From positions 186,001 to 250,000 of the forward strand of contig JAGMVK010000012.1 in NCBI GenBank assembly GCA_020747065.1: 64,000 nucleotides of DNA, read 5' to 3'. The position numbers and the translations under genes are program-made. Source of the stretch: Cadophora sp. MPI-SDFR-AT-0126. Its lineage: Eukaryota > Ascomycota > Leotiomycetes > Helotiales > Ploettnerulaceae. Of the stretch, positions 48,201-60,393 are shown in pieces (positions within the stretch are counted from its first letter, which is position 1; the number at the start of each line of letters is the position of its first letter). The notes beneath the pieces were generated by a model. That model saw only the letters and a program-made list of their open reading frames with translations, was not told the origin of the DNA and did not search any database.

Positions 48201-51200
48201 AGGGCAGACTTCTCTCAATATTTCCAGTTTTCCCCAGCGAAAGATAGTCACGGGGATGTTGTGGATGTGTAACGACAGATATCAGGGAACAGCATGGATT
48301 CCATTCCATTTCCATAGCCGTTTCTTCATAAGCTTCCAAGATGGTTCAGCCACGAGCAAGCCATCCAGACCAGGATCAAAGTTCGATCCCGTACCAAATC
48401 CGTGCTCCAAAGCTCCATGGCGCCAACCCAAGCCAACCACTGCCCCTCTTTGCCCCTCTCGCCCCTCCTTCTCTGCTCCACTCTTGCTCCCCTCAGACAC
48501 ATTTGGCGCTCCAGAAGGAGCTCGTGACCAAACCCCTTGTTGGAGCTTCGAAGTGTAAGTGCTTCGGGAGGAGCTAAACGGGCTCGACTTGTAACGACCA
48601 CTCCCAATTCCAACCACTGACGATGTTTTGTCTGGTCCGACAGGTGCCGAGCGAGACCGGTGACAAGACAAGCCGGCCGCCCCGCCACGATCCCAAAATA
48701 AGTGGCGGTAACCAGATCTCAAATCGCTCGAGATCCAGGCCTATGATGTTGCAAAGCAGAGTCAGTCAGTATTTTATTACTCTTCTTAGGTATTGAAGAG
48801 CCGCTGAGGCAACACGAGGCAAGAAAAGGTAGTACATGGCACGCGGCACAGGGTAAGTCGAGGCATCTCGGGAAGTGAGACTGCTCCTCCGATCTGGTCA
48901 TCTCCTCTTGGTGACCACTGGTCCAATCATTCAAGCAGAAACTCGTCTTTTCCAGTCCTCGACAAAGCAAATGTAGATTGCCGTGACTTCAGTTACACAG
49001 CACGACGCAGATGGTCAGCAACCTGACGAACCGCAGTGACACACGCAGTCCATACCTAACAAGAGAAAACAGAAAGAGAAGGTAGAAGCAGAGCGAGAAA
49101 ACAAACCCAGCCATCCATTGAAAGCCGTTGGCTGGAATCTGAGTATCTGGCAGGAGCATACGGATACCTGCATGTCTACTTGCATATCTACCCTACCTCT
49201 ACCTACAGTAGTAGAGTCAACATCTCGGGCTCCAGCAAGCCCACGTTACAAGCAGCAAGCTTACGCGTGCTGCAAGAGAGCAAAGCTATCATAAAGCTCC
49301 CTTTCTACTCGCACAGCTTCTTCTAGCACAGGACGGTACAGCACAGCAACACGAACAGATGGACAGATCAAGGACGCCTTCGTTCAAACTAAACAGAATC
49401 CAGCAGTCTCTTTGATGCGATTCGACACCTGTGTCTACCAACGAGCAATTTCTAAACCCCCATGTCACTTTTCAGTCCCGGAACCTCCAGTTCATCTTGT
49501 CATTCAGCTCTTCAACCTCCTCTTTTGCCATCATGTCTCGCTTTGAGCTCTCATGTGTTCTCAGGTCGCACAACCCGAGTCAGCCCTGAACCAATGATTA
49601 CCTCCAAACCCAGAAATATTTACAAATCCAGATCAGCTCATTGCCAGTTAAAATCCAAGCCTCGAGAAGCAAGTCACTGTCGCATTTGGGCATCGACCAG
49701 TCACAACTCTGGAAAGCATAGCATTCGAGATTCAAGATCCCACCTGAGATGAGATATCACTCACATGGCAAGATCAAGAACGGGCAAATTCCATGCGCGC
49801 GATTAAACTGTGATGGGACTTACTTTCACATCCACACGGATCTTATCCTTCGCATCATCAACATCACCATCGTCATTAACGCCAAAGTCAATGATGGCGC
49901 TTGGGATACCGTCGTGGTGGGACGTGAATGAGGGGTAAAATGGAGGATGGGATGGTCTGTTCTCAAAGTGGGGTATCAGGAGCAGGACTAACGTTTGGGA
50001 GGGATAGGATCAAGGGAACGGAGCCGCCGACAACACTTGGTCCAGAAATGTGACGATGCTCCAATTCAGATACTATTAATCTCCAAAGTCACACCACTTA
50101 CTCATCACCCGCTCAAATCGATCAGATCTCACAATTCGGCGTAAAGAACAACAACACAGAAACTGCATTATGCCATCCTATCCAGCATGCTTCAATATAT
50201 GCATATATGCATACTCCCCAATGCAATCTGAGAGCAACATTATGGATGAGGTATTTTTCTTCCAGACAAGCTGACAAACAGTCCAATCCGCCGTCCGCTC
50301 CGCATCTCATCTCACTCGACGACACACCACACCTCATCATCAAGAAAGATCGTCGTCGCCACCCACACCCTCTCAAGGTACTCCAAGGCCAGTTACCAAT
50401 TACCTATCGCAGGCACGCAGTAGGCCAGATATCGTACATGAGATATACACTTCCACACCCTTACACTTAAAACTCTATTTACCTCGCTCCATATTGACAA
50501 GTCCTCAGCTCTATCAACACGTGCATTACCATCGAACGGCTCGCCAAACCCCTGCCCGTCGCTTCAACCACAACCCTTCCCATTTCGGGCTGAAATCCTC
50601 TCCTTCTAGCGACTTGCATATGCTCGACAGGATCATCGGCACAACCCATCGATGCCATCGATGAATTTATCAAAAATAGGAGTAGCACTCTGCATCCACA
50701 ATCTTAACCCCGTCCACTCAACCAATGACAGTACAACCCAACCCCCATCGACTGGCGAGTGCCACCCTGGACCCGAAGCAAACTATTCAACACCACCTCT
50801 ATGCGATGCTTACTATGTGGCTGTAGGTAGGTACCTAGGTACCTACATGATGGAGCAATCACACAATCTGTAGATATCTACCTTAAATAAACTTCAACCC
50901 ACAGATCTACAAGCCTCGCATCTCTTGTCCCTTCCCTTCCTCCCTCCCGCAATTCCACTACTTCGGATCTACATGACTATTCATCTCTCTACTCTCCTCC
51001 CCCCATCATCATCTTTCAAGTGACTCATATACCTCTCTTCCTCTCCAACCTCCCGCCCCCAACCACACATCTCAACCCCTTCAAAATCCAAAATCCAAAT
51101 ACAAACCTTTAACCCAGCAAACCCAACCCGTCTCAACCTCACCTCACCTCACCTCCATCCCACAAAACTTCTCGACAAGCACCTACCCAACTTGTCCAAA

Positions 51201-51904
51201 CCATAATCAGTATACCCAACGCCAGCCCAGTGGTGCACGCGCATTCCCACAGATGCACTATAAAATTGCTTTTTTCCCCTTTCTTCCTTTCTGTCTTTCC
51301 TTCCTTTTTTTCTCGCTAGGAGCCACATCGTTTTCTCCCCGGTGCGTGGTATTGTATGGTAATCTGATATGTGGTAATGCAGCCTCTTCACTCATTGCTT
51401 GGGCCGAGCTGAAGAAGAAAAAGGGTCCTGATGCCTGTTAAGGAGGGGGAGGAACGAACACGGTAGAGTAGAGAGGAGGGAATGCTCATGAGCATTACAA
51501 GTATTTGCTTTACTTCTTCTCAGGCGAAATTCGTGATGATCGCGCTGCGGTGAAAGGGGTGTAAGGGGGGCTGAAGGAGATGACTACTGTTCATAACTGA
51601 TGAGATCAAACCAGATCAGCATACTTTCCACTCCAATGAAAATGGTAAACAGCTTCCTCACCCTAAACAGCTCAATCAGAACGCCAAATTGACGAGTCTA
51701 CAATGTTAGTCACTACGCCCATATCATACGAGTCCTCCTAGAATCCAGATATATTTATATTCCGCATTCATAGCCCGGTCATATATAATGGCACAGCCAT
51801 CCATCCATTACCCAATATTGAAGCCCCATCCCGAACTCCCAACCTTATATTTTATTTCTCACGACCGCCCACACAATTCTTGATGTAATTAATCCCCCCA
51901 AAAA
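45251..51904. other. 6.6 kb without a recognisable gene
   Basis: No open frame longer than about 185 codons and none with a recognisable motif, signal peptide or splice-linked partner. The longest (48004-48558 plus) is Ser/Pro-rich, with a competing frame on the other strand, so neither is supported. The plus strand is pyrimidine-rich at about 50900-51200, including CCTCA repeats at 51137-51151, which looks like a leader but leads into no gene. Base composition is not extreme, and no transposon ends, long terminal repeats or tRNA/5S signatures were seen. Non-coding transcripts cannot be excluded. Confidence 0.5.
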
Positions 51905-53833
51905 TCATACAGCTCTCCCACCCTCGACATATGGTCCAACGTTGCCACCACCCGAAAGCGGCCATCCAGGACCCTCTTCCCTCTCCCTATTCCTCACCGC
52001 GTTAATGTCTCGAACATCCTCAATTTCATCCTCGCCCGTATGCTCCATGTCGATATCGATCACGTTCCCCAATCCAGCTTCATGCTCGACGTCTCTCTCC
52101 ACACCATTTTCCTCCCCTAACTTCCTCTGCCTATCGTTCCCTTCCCCCTTCTCCCTTTTCTCCAATTTCTTCTTACACCGCCCATCAACATTACACTCTT
52201 CACTCCCCTCCCCCATCTTATGATCCACACTAACCACACTCTCCAACATCACAACATCCCACCATCCCTCTCCATCAACGCCAGCATCACTCCCCAAACT
52301 CTTATTATATCTATGTCCCTTCCTCCAAACATGAATCCCCCTCCCATCTCCCGTCAACCGCCTCATTCTGTTTGTTTTCAGCGCTGGACTGCGCTCTCCA
52401 GCCGCCGCGTATCGTGCGTTGGAACCCCAGTGTTCTTTGGTGTAGCGCGTGAAAAGGATATTGAAGGTCGGCACGCAGGCGCAAATTATACCGATGCCTA
52501 CTTCTGCGATTCTGGATTTGCGACGTTAGATCCTTCAACACTTTCCCAAAATGAAGCCCAAGTGTTCGGACAGAGGTGGAAGAAAGAAGGTGCGAGGGAT
52601 GAGGGGAAGACAAACCCAAGCAGATTAATCCTCACAAATGTCACCGTGATATCGTCGTACGCAGTAGGGGACCACACAAGGACAGCTCTCCAAATGCTAG
52701 CTATGGTAGCAAGGCCGCCAGCTCCGAGTAAGGCCCCAATGCGAATTCTCTTGAATATGCTAACATTGAGTGAAAATACTCTATTTGTTGTTCATGGTTA
52801 GCCGGAGTGTTTGTTTTGCTGTAAGCGAGATTGGGACAGGCAATGCGTCTTCTGAGCCCAAGTCGACTGCAATCATGCTCGCTTTCTAACAGGTACGTGA
52901 ACTACAAAGAACTGGAGAAGGACTCACAACGGTCCTGGCAAAAGCAACACCATCGTATCCGTCACCACGCTCACAATCGCGTCTGTGAAGAAGATGCTCT
53001 GTTGGTCAAAACACATGGATTCTATACTCGGATCCCAGAGTCCCTCAACTGGCGTACAAAGTCTGATCTTCAGAATCAAGACGGGAACGTAGTAGCATGC
53101 CATAACCACAATGAAGGCGTAGATGAATTTTACTGTCCTGGTACAGTGTGCGAAGACTCTTGTGAAGATCAGGAGGAGGGTTGTTTTTACTAAGAAGGCA
53201 GCAGGACCGTAGAGAATGGTGTCGGCATAGAGGATCTGAAAATTGGTATGGTCAGCGGTGTGCAAAAATTAGAGGCAAGCTCGATAGAATTTGAGGCTTG
53301 CCTTCTGAAATGTGATTAAATCTTCCTGAGAGACTTCCCATTCGTGATTTCCTCCGCCATGACGAGACACTGTTCGTTGTAAGTTATTTAAAGCTCAGTA
53401 AAATGCACGTATATCCGAGGCTGACATACTGAGAAGTCCAGTAGCGCAGTATGCGGTCGTTATAATCTGCTACCGTTAGAAGTGGCTCGCCAAACACAGA
53501 CTTGCAATCACGTACCCAAGCAACGAAACACAATACTTCATCGCGCATCATCTGTTAGCAGGAGATCGAATGTCTCTCTTGAAAATTGCGATTCTTTGCG
53601 AAAACGAGAGACAATGCAAGAAAGAGAGACTCACTATCCTCTCTGCAATACCCACCAACAACGAATTTCTTGATATAAACCTTCACAAGCATCAAAGGCG
53701 TAAGTAGCGAGATTACCAGAATAGCCATCACGAAATTGACAGTCTGCAGGACATCCGTCTTCGGCACCGTATGACCTCCCCACGCCGTGCCATTTTTTGC
53801 CAGATCTGCTGCAGTACGTGTCGTTTGAGCCAT
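51905..53833 (-). CDS. SAT4/rhodopsin-domain integral membrane protein
   Basis: Seven exons on the minus strand: 53635-53833, 53516-53535 (20 nt), 53430-53466, 53302-53369, 52928-53235, 52616-52780 and 51905-52511; 467 residues. The N-terminal two thirds form the seven-helix fungal rhodopsin/SAT4 domain: VNFVMAILVISLLTPLMLVKV, ILCFVAWIITTAYCATGLL, LYADTILYGPAAFLVKTTLLL, FIYAFIVVMACYYVPVLI, CFDQQSIFFTDAIVSVVTD, IRIGALLGAGGLATIASIW and IAEVGIGIICACVPTF. The tail of about 180 residues is hydrophilic, Lys/Glu- and Gly-rich, probably cytosolic. The intron at 53236-53301 begins with GC (AAG|GCAAGC), the consensus of the rare GC-AG class. The donor at 52615 (GTTTGT) is the weakest. Related PTH11-like proteins can act as G-protein-linked receptors; function here is unknown. 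The 5' end is missed without the tiny exons. Confidence 0.85.
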
Positions 53834-55924
53834 GTAATTCAGATTGTAGCAGCGAACAGATTCAGTACGCAACCTACGCCCTCATCACCTCTGAGCTAAA
53901 AGACGATATCTTGCGATCACAGAACGAGTGAGTGCCGTCACCTCGGATGGAACGACGCTATTCCGAACAACTTCTGGGTTGTATCATTCAAATACGTACG
54001 AAATTCGGAATTTGTGAGCAAGTAAATTGAGAAGAGTCTAGCCTCAGATGTCCGCTAGATCAAAAATGATGAGACATGGAAAGGGAGCGGCTCCCTAAAT
54101 ATCCCAGGTCGTCTCTAATCAATAAGTGCATCTGCCACTGGCATGTCCAATTGCTTTGACCGATAATTTGTGTGGGAGCTCGATCGTTGTAATCGAAGGA
54201 AGTCAAAGCTGCCACTGCTCCCCTAAGTGCCAGGTAAGGTTGTATCGAAAGCCAAAAGCTTTTATACCTCCAAATGCCAGAATGCCATTCGTCAACACAT
54301 ATGCCGACATCTTCTAGCTGCGAGCTTAAACGATTTAGCGAACATGTTCGAAACAAGGCTCCCTCGCCTAATTCGCTATCAAAAACAAACTTTCCTTCCG
54401 AACACCTCTTGTGTGAAGAATGTAAGGGTATGTGCGGAGGAGGGTTCATCTGGAGACCATTGCGTCATGTATAGAGCACTGCTTCTTTTGAGGTGGAAGT
54501 CATGCGCACGTTGCGAACTTGTCACTTGGCTGAACGCTTGGGTGACACAAACCTCAAGAAAACACAGGAAGTCAACAAAAAGGATCGATGCTGATACCAG
54601 TAGCAAAAAGATCGAAAACTTAGACAAGAAGAACGATTCCACCAGTTATACACCTACTGGCAGCTGCATGCGGAGCTCGGTCCCTCCATTCAATATTGTC
54701 GTGACATAGATCCAACAACTCACGTTATCCCCGATGAGACGGCAGCTCAAGATCAAGCTCAAGCTCAAGCCGCAAATAACATAAATAATCAGCTGAAAAC
54801 GGGATATCAGCACTCCATATGTCTTTTGCTTCAAGCAAGGTCGCTTAGCTTCTCGCAGTCAAAGCTTCGACAAAATGTAACAATGAACGGCCGCTCTGCA
54901 CTCACAGACATCAAGTACGTTTCGAACAGAATAGACTTGCCGCCAAAATTCCATAACACGCAGTCGATCAGCCACCACCGTTTCGATCTTCTCTTTTTTC
55001 CAAACCTTCGTCTTATCGAAAATTGTACACACATCGGCAAGCGCCGATAGAGCAGGCTGGTCGCTTGACTTATCACCATGGTAGTATTTCCTGCCAGTCT
55101 CAGGCCTCAAGCTCTGCTCTGGAAGACAATGGTCTCCCGTGTACGTATGAACCCACCCCAATTTAGCCATTTTACTCCGGCATACTTCCTATTGATCCAC
55201 GAACCTCACCCGTGTGCCAATCCTGCGCAGAACCCTCTTCTGCCTTGCTATTCGTCAATTGCTCAGTTGTCCAGAGTGGGGGTGTTCCCCCACTTCCCAA
55301 TATCGACTCATTATGGCTATCTCTCTTGCAGTCCTTCACGAAAAGTCATCACAAGATAGGTTCTTCCCCAAATCCAGCCAGCGGCCCAACCCGCATGGCC
55401 AACATGGCTGTTCCCGAAGGCTTGTTTCCAATGAACACCCTCATTTCCATCGCCTGCATGATTAACGTCCACCGATCCAACAAGACCATAGCGCGACCCT
55501 GGAAGAAGATCCCACGTGTACTTCCTTCCTTCCACCAACCTCGCACTACGTGTTCGTACCTGACGATTCTTCCAATTTGGGGTTGCAGATGGATTTTGCT
55601 TGCATCTGCACTATGCGATGCGAGCCGTGAGTATTATGCCGGTATCGGCATAACTGGACGAAGAGACAAATGATCTTGTGACTTCACTGTTGGTGGTATT
55701 TTGCATTGGCCTGATGCGAATGGATGAAATATAAAACATGGTTCTAGAACGGAAGATAAGAGGTCAGTGGGGAATGGCTGTCGGTACTCTTTTGAAACGA
55801 ATTTGTGCGTGATTTCCACGTCTCGTATGGTAAGCACTATGTTCGACTCGCGTGGAAAGATGAACCAGAAAGGAGTACTCTACTATCGGTCTGAGTTCGG
55901 GCAAATCCACTCATCGATGGTTGA

Positions 55925-56215
55925 TCAGCGCGATCGCTGGAGCTCGCAAGGATTGAATTGTACCAGAAAATCGTTGACAAGAGATTTCCAATACCCAGAA
56001 TCTTCGACGTAGACTTGATAACAAGAGACCGTTCGCCGCAACATGATTAAATCTTGCAACGAGAGATGTTGATTGGACTGCCATTTCTCCTCGCTGAAAG
56101 CCAGAGCTATTCCAAACTCAACGTCTGAGCTAGTCGTCGAGACTCGAGAAAGCCCTCCAAACAGTGAGAATGTTCTTGTGGGTGTTGACTTTGGCATTGC
56201 AAATGTGTCTGACAT
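55925..56215 (-). CDS. Hypothetical open frame, possibly a 3' exon (doubtful)
   Basis: The minus-strand frame is open further upstream, to about 56340, reading FFDFITTTSAPSTSVAFDF and FPYRRRMSDTFAMPKS, then SLQDLIMLRRTVSCYQVYVE before the stop. Codon endings are biased toward pyrimidines. No family is recognised, no start codon fits well and upstream exons were not found. It may be the last exon of a gene or a relic. Confidence 0.25.
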   Translation of the reverse strand: MSDTFAMPKSTPTRTFSLFGGLSRVSTTSSDVEFGIALAFSEEKWQSNQHLSLQDLIMLRRTVSCYQVYVEDSGYWKSLVNDFLVQFNPCELQRSR

Positions 56216-56734
56216 GCGTCGACGGTAAGGGAATTGAATGCTGATCTGGAAGGGAATCTGACGTATATGACCGAAAGGAAGAAAGTCGAAGGCAACACTG
56301 GTGCTTGGTGCGGAAGTGGTCGTAATAAAATCGAAGAAAACCCAGGCAGGTTAACGTGGAAGTACTAGATGTTACATTTGTCGACGGTTCCGAATATTTT
56401 CGCTCTCGCAAAGTCGTAATAGTCAGCGGACTATCTTGGTTCTTGTGTCAGTTGATACCTGACGATGCGTAGGGAAGATGGCAGATCAGCTTAGAACGAT
56501 TACACGACGACATAATGAGCTGATATAACGCGACCTTCAGAGATGAAAGTAATTGCGCCCGAGGGAGGTGATAATTTGCCATTTCGTATGGTTCATTACA
56601 ATGATAGACCGTTAGATGCTGCTTCAATAGCAGTGATCATGCCACAAAACCGCGGTTTACTGTGGCAGAAGCTTTAAATTTGTGTGGGAAGACGACCGGC
56701 ATGGTAACGGTGGTGATACTAGAGGGTCCGAGTG

Positions 56735-56750
56735 TGTCGCGAACGCGACA
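56735..56750. repeat. Small perfect hairpin (6-bp stem, GAAC loop)
   Basis: TGTCGC and GCGACA flank the tetranucleotide GAAC. It sits about 150 bp from a second hairpin in a similar sequence context. No attached T-run, so not a terminator in the bacterial sense. Confidence 0.6.
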
Positions 56751-56885
56751 AAGAGACGGCCTAGCTTGATGGCGATGATAGAAATAAAAATGCAACAGTT
56801 CTTTGGGTCTCCGCAATAAGAGCCAGGCGTTCTGATGCGGCAAGTCTGCGGGCATTGTGCTCATGGTGAAGTTTGAGGGAGGAAC

Positions 56886-56911
56886 GCCCCGAGTGGTGTC
56901 GCACTCGGGGC
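56886..56911. repeat. Perfect hairpin (9-bp GC-rich stem, 8-nt loop)
   Basis: GCCCCGAGT pairs with ACTCGGGGC across an 8-nt loop. The surrounding text resembles, loosely, the segment around the 56735 hairpin, so the two may derive from an old tandem duplication. Function unknown. Confidence 0.65.
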
Positions 56912-57030
56912 AGATTAGGACTCGCAACGCCTTCGGCGATCAAGGCGAGGACGTGATTGACTAGACTGATAAAACTTTGAAGGTCTGTTTCACAGGAGTT
57001 AGAAACCACGTCAAGAGTATCTAGTGCACA

Positions 57031-57273
57031 ATGTCAAGACCAAAAAATTTTCTCATGAGGCGATATGTTGTCGTTTTTGTTGACGTGGAAACATCTCGCT
57101 TACGCCGACCTCAACCTTTCCACTGGGCAAAAAAGTTCACAGAAAAAAAATATATTGTGGCCAAGCTGCTAGGAGAACAGGGAATCAAGGGAGATACTTA
57201 CACTGCAACTGCGCAGTTGACTGAGATATACTTGCAATTCATAGAGAAACGTCTTCCAGATGAAATCAAATGA
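57031..57273 (+). CDS. Hypothetical short open frame, 80 codons (doubtful)
   Basis: ATG to TGA without interruption. It begins MSRPKNFLMRRYVVVFVDVE and ends LQFIEKRLPDEIK, Lys/Glu-rich with helix-like periodicity (AQLTEIYLQFIEKR). No family is recognised; it could be an exon fragment or chance in a gene-poor stretch. Confidence 0.22.
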   Translation: MSRPKNFLMRRYVVVFVDVETSRLRRPQPFHWAKKFTEKKYIVAKLLGEQGIKGDTYTATAQLTEIYLQFIEKRLPDEIK

Positions 57274-57727
57274 ATTTGTCAAGTTGAAAGGAGAGAGAGA
57301 ATACATCCCGCCGATGTTTCTCTATTTCCAAACTATCGAAATCTCGTATTATAACATCGTCCTATCCTAACCCAGGACAGAATCTTGTCGAATCGTCGTA
57401 CTCTAACCTAGAGTAGACTTTCCTGAGAACCGTTAGTTTTACATTCAATGGCCTGAAGAATAACACTCCAAGCAGCTTGGCCAATAATAAGATGGCGGCG
57501 ATCCTCTTATTTCACAACAAGCCATAGGCAAAAGTTTGTCCCCTCTCGCTTCGTGATCGGTATCCGGGGGTGGACCAAAGTGGAAGGAACGAAATAAAAA
57601 GTTGTGTAGAAAAGGAAATCAAGTCTAAAAAAGAATTTGATGTTGACAAAGCTATCGAATTTTGAAATGGGATCTATACTTACTGATATTGAGCTTTGTA
57701 GCTCGTTGAGATTCGATCCAACCACTT

Positions 57728-57888
57728 GAGACCCTGATGTTGGAACCCAAACGTCGAAAACCTGATGTTGAAACCCTGATATTGAGACCCTAGTGACGAG
57801 ACCCTGATGACCTGATGACCTGATGACCTGATGTTGAAATGCTGACTTTGAGATCCTAATGCCGAGAACCTGATGTTGAGACTGATTG
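57728..57888. repeat. Imperfect 14-bp minisatellite
   Basis: About ten diverged copies of a 14-bp unit close to CCCTGATGTTGAGA, with an inner run of four 8-bp units (CCTGATGA, the last ending in T) at about 57801-57835. Copies differ by one to five bases. Open frames through the array on the minus strand only reflect the repeat. Confidence 0.85.
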
Positions 57889-59191
57889 TTTTTTGGGCAC
57901 TGCACACCCTTGCCTGGGAGATGTTAGTAGACGATTCACTGTATGAAGAATGAGTTCTTCAACAGCTTGGTCAACAACAAATGTAGCCGATTATTGCTTG
58001 ATTCACTACAAGAGCCAGTCAAGAACTCCCCTCGTTTTCCTTCCGGGCATTGGCGAATGAGTATTGAGGGCATGGCAGGAACGTATCGCTCCTTCCTCGT
58101 CGGCGTAGACAAATAGTGCAGGCCACCACCACCCTCGCGACCTCAAATCTGCGACGGAGAACTGACTGAGAGGTCCAACTGAAGATGGATTCGGAATGCA
58201 GGTGGGCTCATCTTGTGGGATGTTTTTTAACATCTTCAGAATGGGCGAAAAAGCTGGCGGGTATCAGAAGGGGGATCAAAACACAGCCATGGCAGCAAAC
58301 TAGACATTAAGCAGTCTGACAGCTAGAATCCGTCGCACCTGGAATCAAAAACTCGAAATCTGGATTCTGAATCACAGGGGAAGGACCGACGGCGATCTCT
58401 TCCCTTGCTGGCTAGGGATTTTTCCGTGAAACCTGTCACAAGGCACCCATGGGACTACCTCCATATGGTATTTGGGGCGCTTCTATGCCTTCGGCTGCTT
58501 ATCGGGATGAAGAGCAAATTTCGAAGATGAAGGCTGAGGCAGTATAGGAAATGGACGTGGGGAAGGCGTAAATGCGAACATTGTGTGACAAAAAAGCAGT
58601 AGCCACATTAAATAGCAGTATCAGGAGCAGTATGGTGAATGTGTGAAATGGCAGGCGCACCTTGTCTTCCCCATTAGAAGTTGATTCGAAATCACAGAAA
58701 TCAACAGAGGCTTACTATGCACCATATTCTTTTTTTCCTTTTGTACACAGGTATCTAACAGCATCTCCTGCCGAAATGCCCAAACCTGTCCAGTACAAAA
58801 GCCACCGCTATAATACAGTATTTCATCCATCCACACACATATAAAGACCCCCAAACGCTCTGGGCCAATACGCTCACATTGCTACCCAGAGATGCACGCG
58901 ACAACAAGACACACAAAAAGGGAAAATCTATGATCGTCACATCTTTCGGCCGTCGCCATCCAATGCAGGAGACCTTTCCATGGATGGCAGTCGACAAAAT
59001 CGCAATTGTAACACCGGAGATACCGCCACATGATGTACCAGAGTGGTTATAGTAAGACAGGGTGTTCGAAGAAGAGAGGTTTGATGGGACATCCGACATG
59101 TTCAAGGTGGCCGGCTTACAAGGCGTTCGTTGGAGGCATTATATTCGATTAGATAGGAGCGGAGGGGTGGGTATTTCGAGTTGCGAGTCGG
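57889..59191. other. Intergenic, no gene seen
   Basis: About 1.3 kb between the minisatellite and the TOM40 stop. Short frames only; the last few hundred bases should be the TOM40 3' UTR. No repeat or RNA gene recognised. Confidence 0.5.
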
Positions 59192-60393
59192 TTAGAAGGG
59201 GATTTGAGCCGGAGCTGCACCACCTGCCATTTCTTGTTGTTCTTGAAGCTCTTCGCTTCCAGCTTCGATTGAGACGGCGAGACCGATCTTTGCTTGTTGC
59301 TAGTGACGTTTAGTCTGGAACTGCAATAACCACTAAAGGTAAACTCACTTTGAAATGATCCATCTCAGCCGCGAAGGTCAATTGGACCGGAGGAGCAACT
59401 CTCTTCTCCAACAAACAGCTCAACTTTCCCGTTGAGTCTACCTGGGCTCTGAAAGTAGACATTCTGAAGTCATACTTGGCACCAACAGTAGTGACGCCCT
59501 CATTGCGTGCAGGTCCACCCATCATTCCAGCTCCTGACAGCCCGGCAAATTGCAAGTTAAGGTCAACTCCAGCCTCCACCTTGTCCGTCAATTTTCTCCA
59601 GTAAGATGTGCTAATTGCGCCTCCTGCAGCAAGCTGAGCACTGGCAATCCAGTCGCTTCCCTTGTATTTGGCGCAGTATGACAAGGCTGTCTCCGGACCT
59701 TGGTTCAATGCCGCGCGTTGCCAGATTGCCTCTAGGCCGAGAGCAAGGTTGGGTGTAACAGATTGAAGGTAGCTACCAATGAAGATACCGGTAAGACCGC
59801 CATCGATGATTGATGGATTGAGGGATTTCACAGATGCAGTGAAATCGGCTCCGGTGTATTCGTTGTCAAATTGTGCCATTGCTTGATTTCCAGGAGCAAT
59901 CTGAATTTGGGTCTTTGTCACGAATGACGGTGTCCAGCGGTAGTTGAATCTGGTTGACAGTTGCCCTTCATTGTCCACATTTCCTTGCATGAAGATCTAG
60001 ATATCATTTTAGCCTTGCAGTCCGTGTGGACTCGAGATCCGGAGGAATTGTCTTCGTGTCACTACGAACCTTGTTGGTACCAAAGAGAGCGGCAAAAGTG
60101 TATGGAGGCAAGCCTTGAGACCCCATAGAGAAGGCATGGGAGACCTGGAATAATGGCGCGATGCTGAAAGCTTTGGTGAGATCTGCCCTTAACCCGGAGA
60201 AGGTGTAGTTGTTTAGGAAGACATCGCGCTGGACCTCTCGTGCAATGTTCTCAACCGTTCCTGGGTTCGACAATCCCAAAGCCGCCCTCCGTTCCGAGAA
60301 TGAAACGTATGAATCTGCGAGGCCCACTGAGATAGGGTTATTGTACAGGAAGCCCAAAGGCGAGTCCTTCTCAAGCTCTACGACGACAGACAT
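59192..60393 (-). CDS. TOM40: Mitochondrial import channel Tom40
   Basis: Three exons on the minus strand: 60070-60393, 59349-59996 and 59192-59299; 359 residues, normal for fungal Tom40. The protein lacks a presequence and shows the porin-3 beta-barrel pattern of alternating residues. Conserved stretches include [77 protein letters not shown] and [20 protein letters not shown]. The last exon codes the final strand and a short tail [14 protein letters not shown]. Role: pore of the TOM complex for nearly all nuclear-encoded mitochondrial proteins. Intron 1 uses a GTTCGT donor. It is transcribed away from the PFK-2 gene, about 790 bp between start codons. Confidence 0.96.

Larger units (their letters stand above)
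53834..57727. other. Gene-poor stretch, possible relics
   Basis: No gene I can support over almost 4 kb. Several short open frames on the minus strand read somewhat like protein (for example 54859-55170 with RVMEFWRQVYSVRN, and 55925-56215) but no family is recognised and no splicing scheme joins them. Two hairpins near 56735 and 56886 and one short plus frame (57031-57273) are listed separately. Could be decayed genes; evidence is thin. Confidence 0.4.

Noticed and set aside
48004..48722. Overlapping open frames on both strands (184 and 146 codons)
   Set aside because: Neither shows motifs, splice context or codon bias; mutually exclusive and likely chance.
57680..57907. Open frames across the minisatellite
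   Set aside because: They only translate the 14-bp repeat in successive frames.
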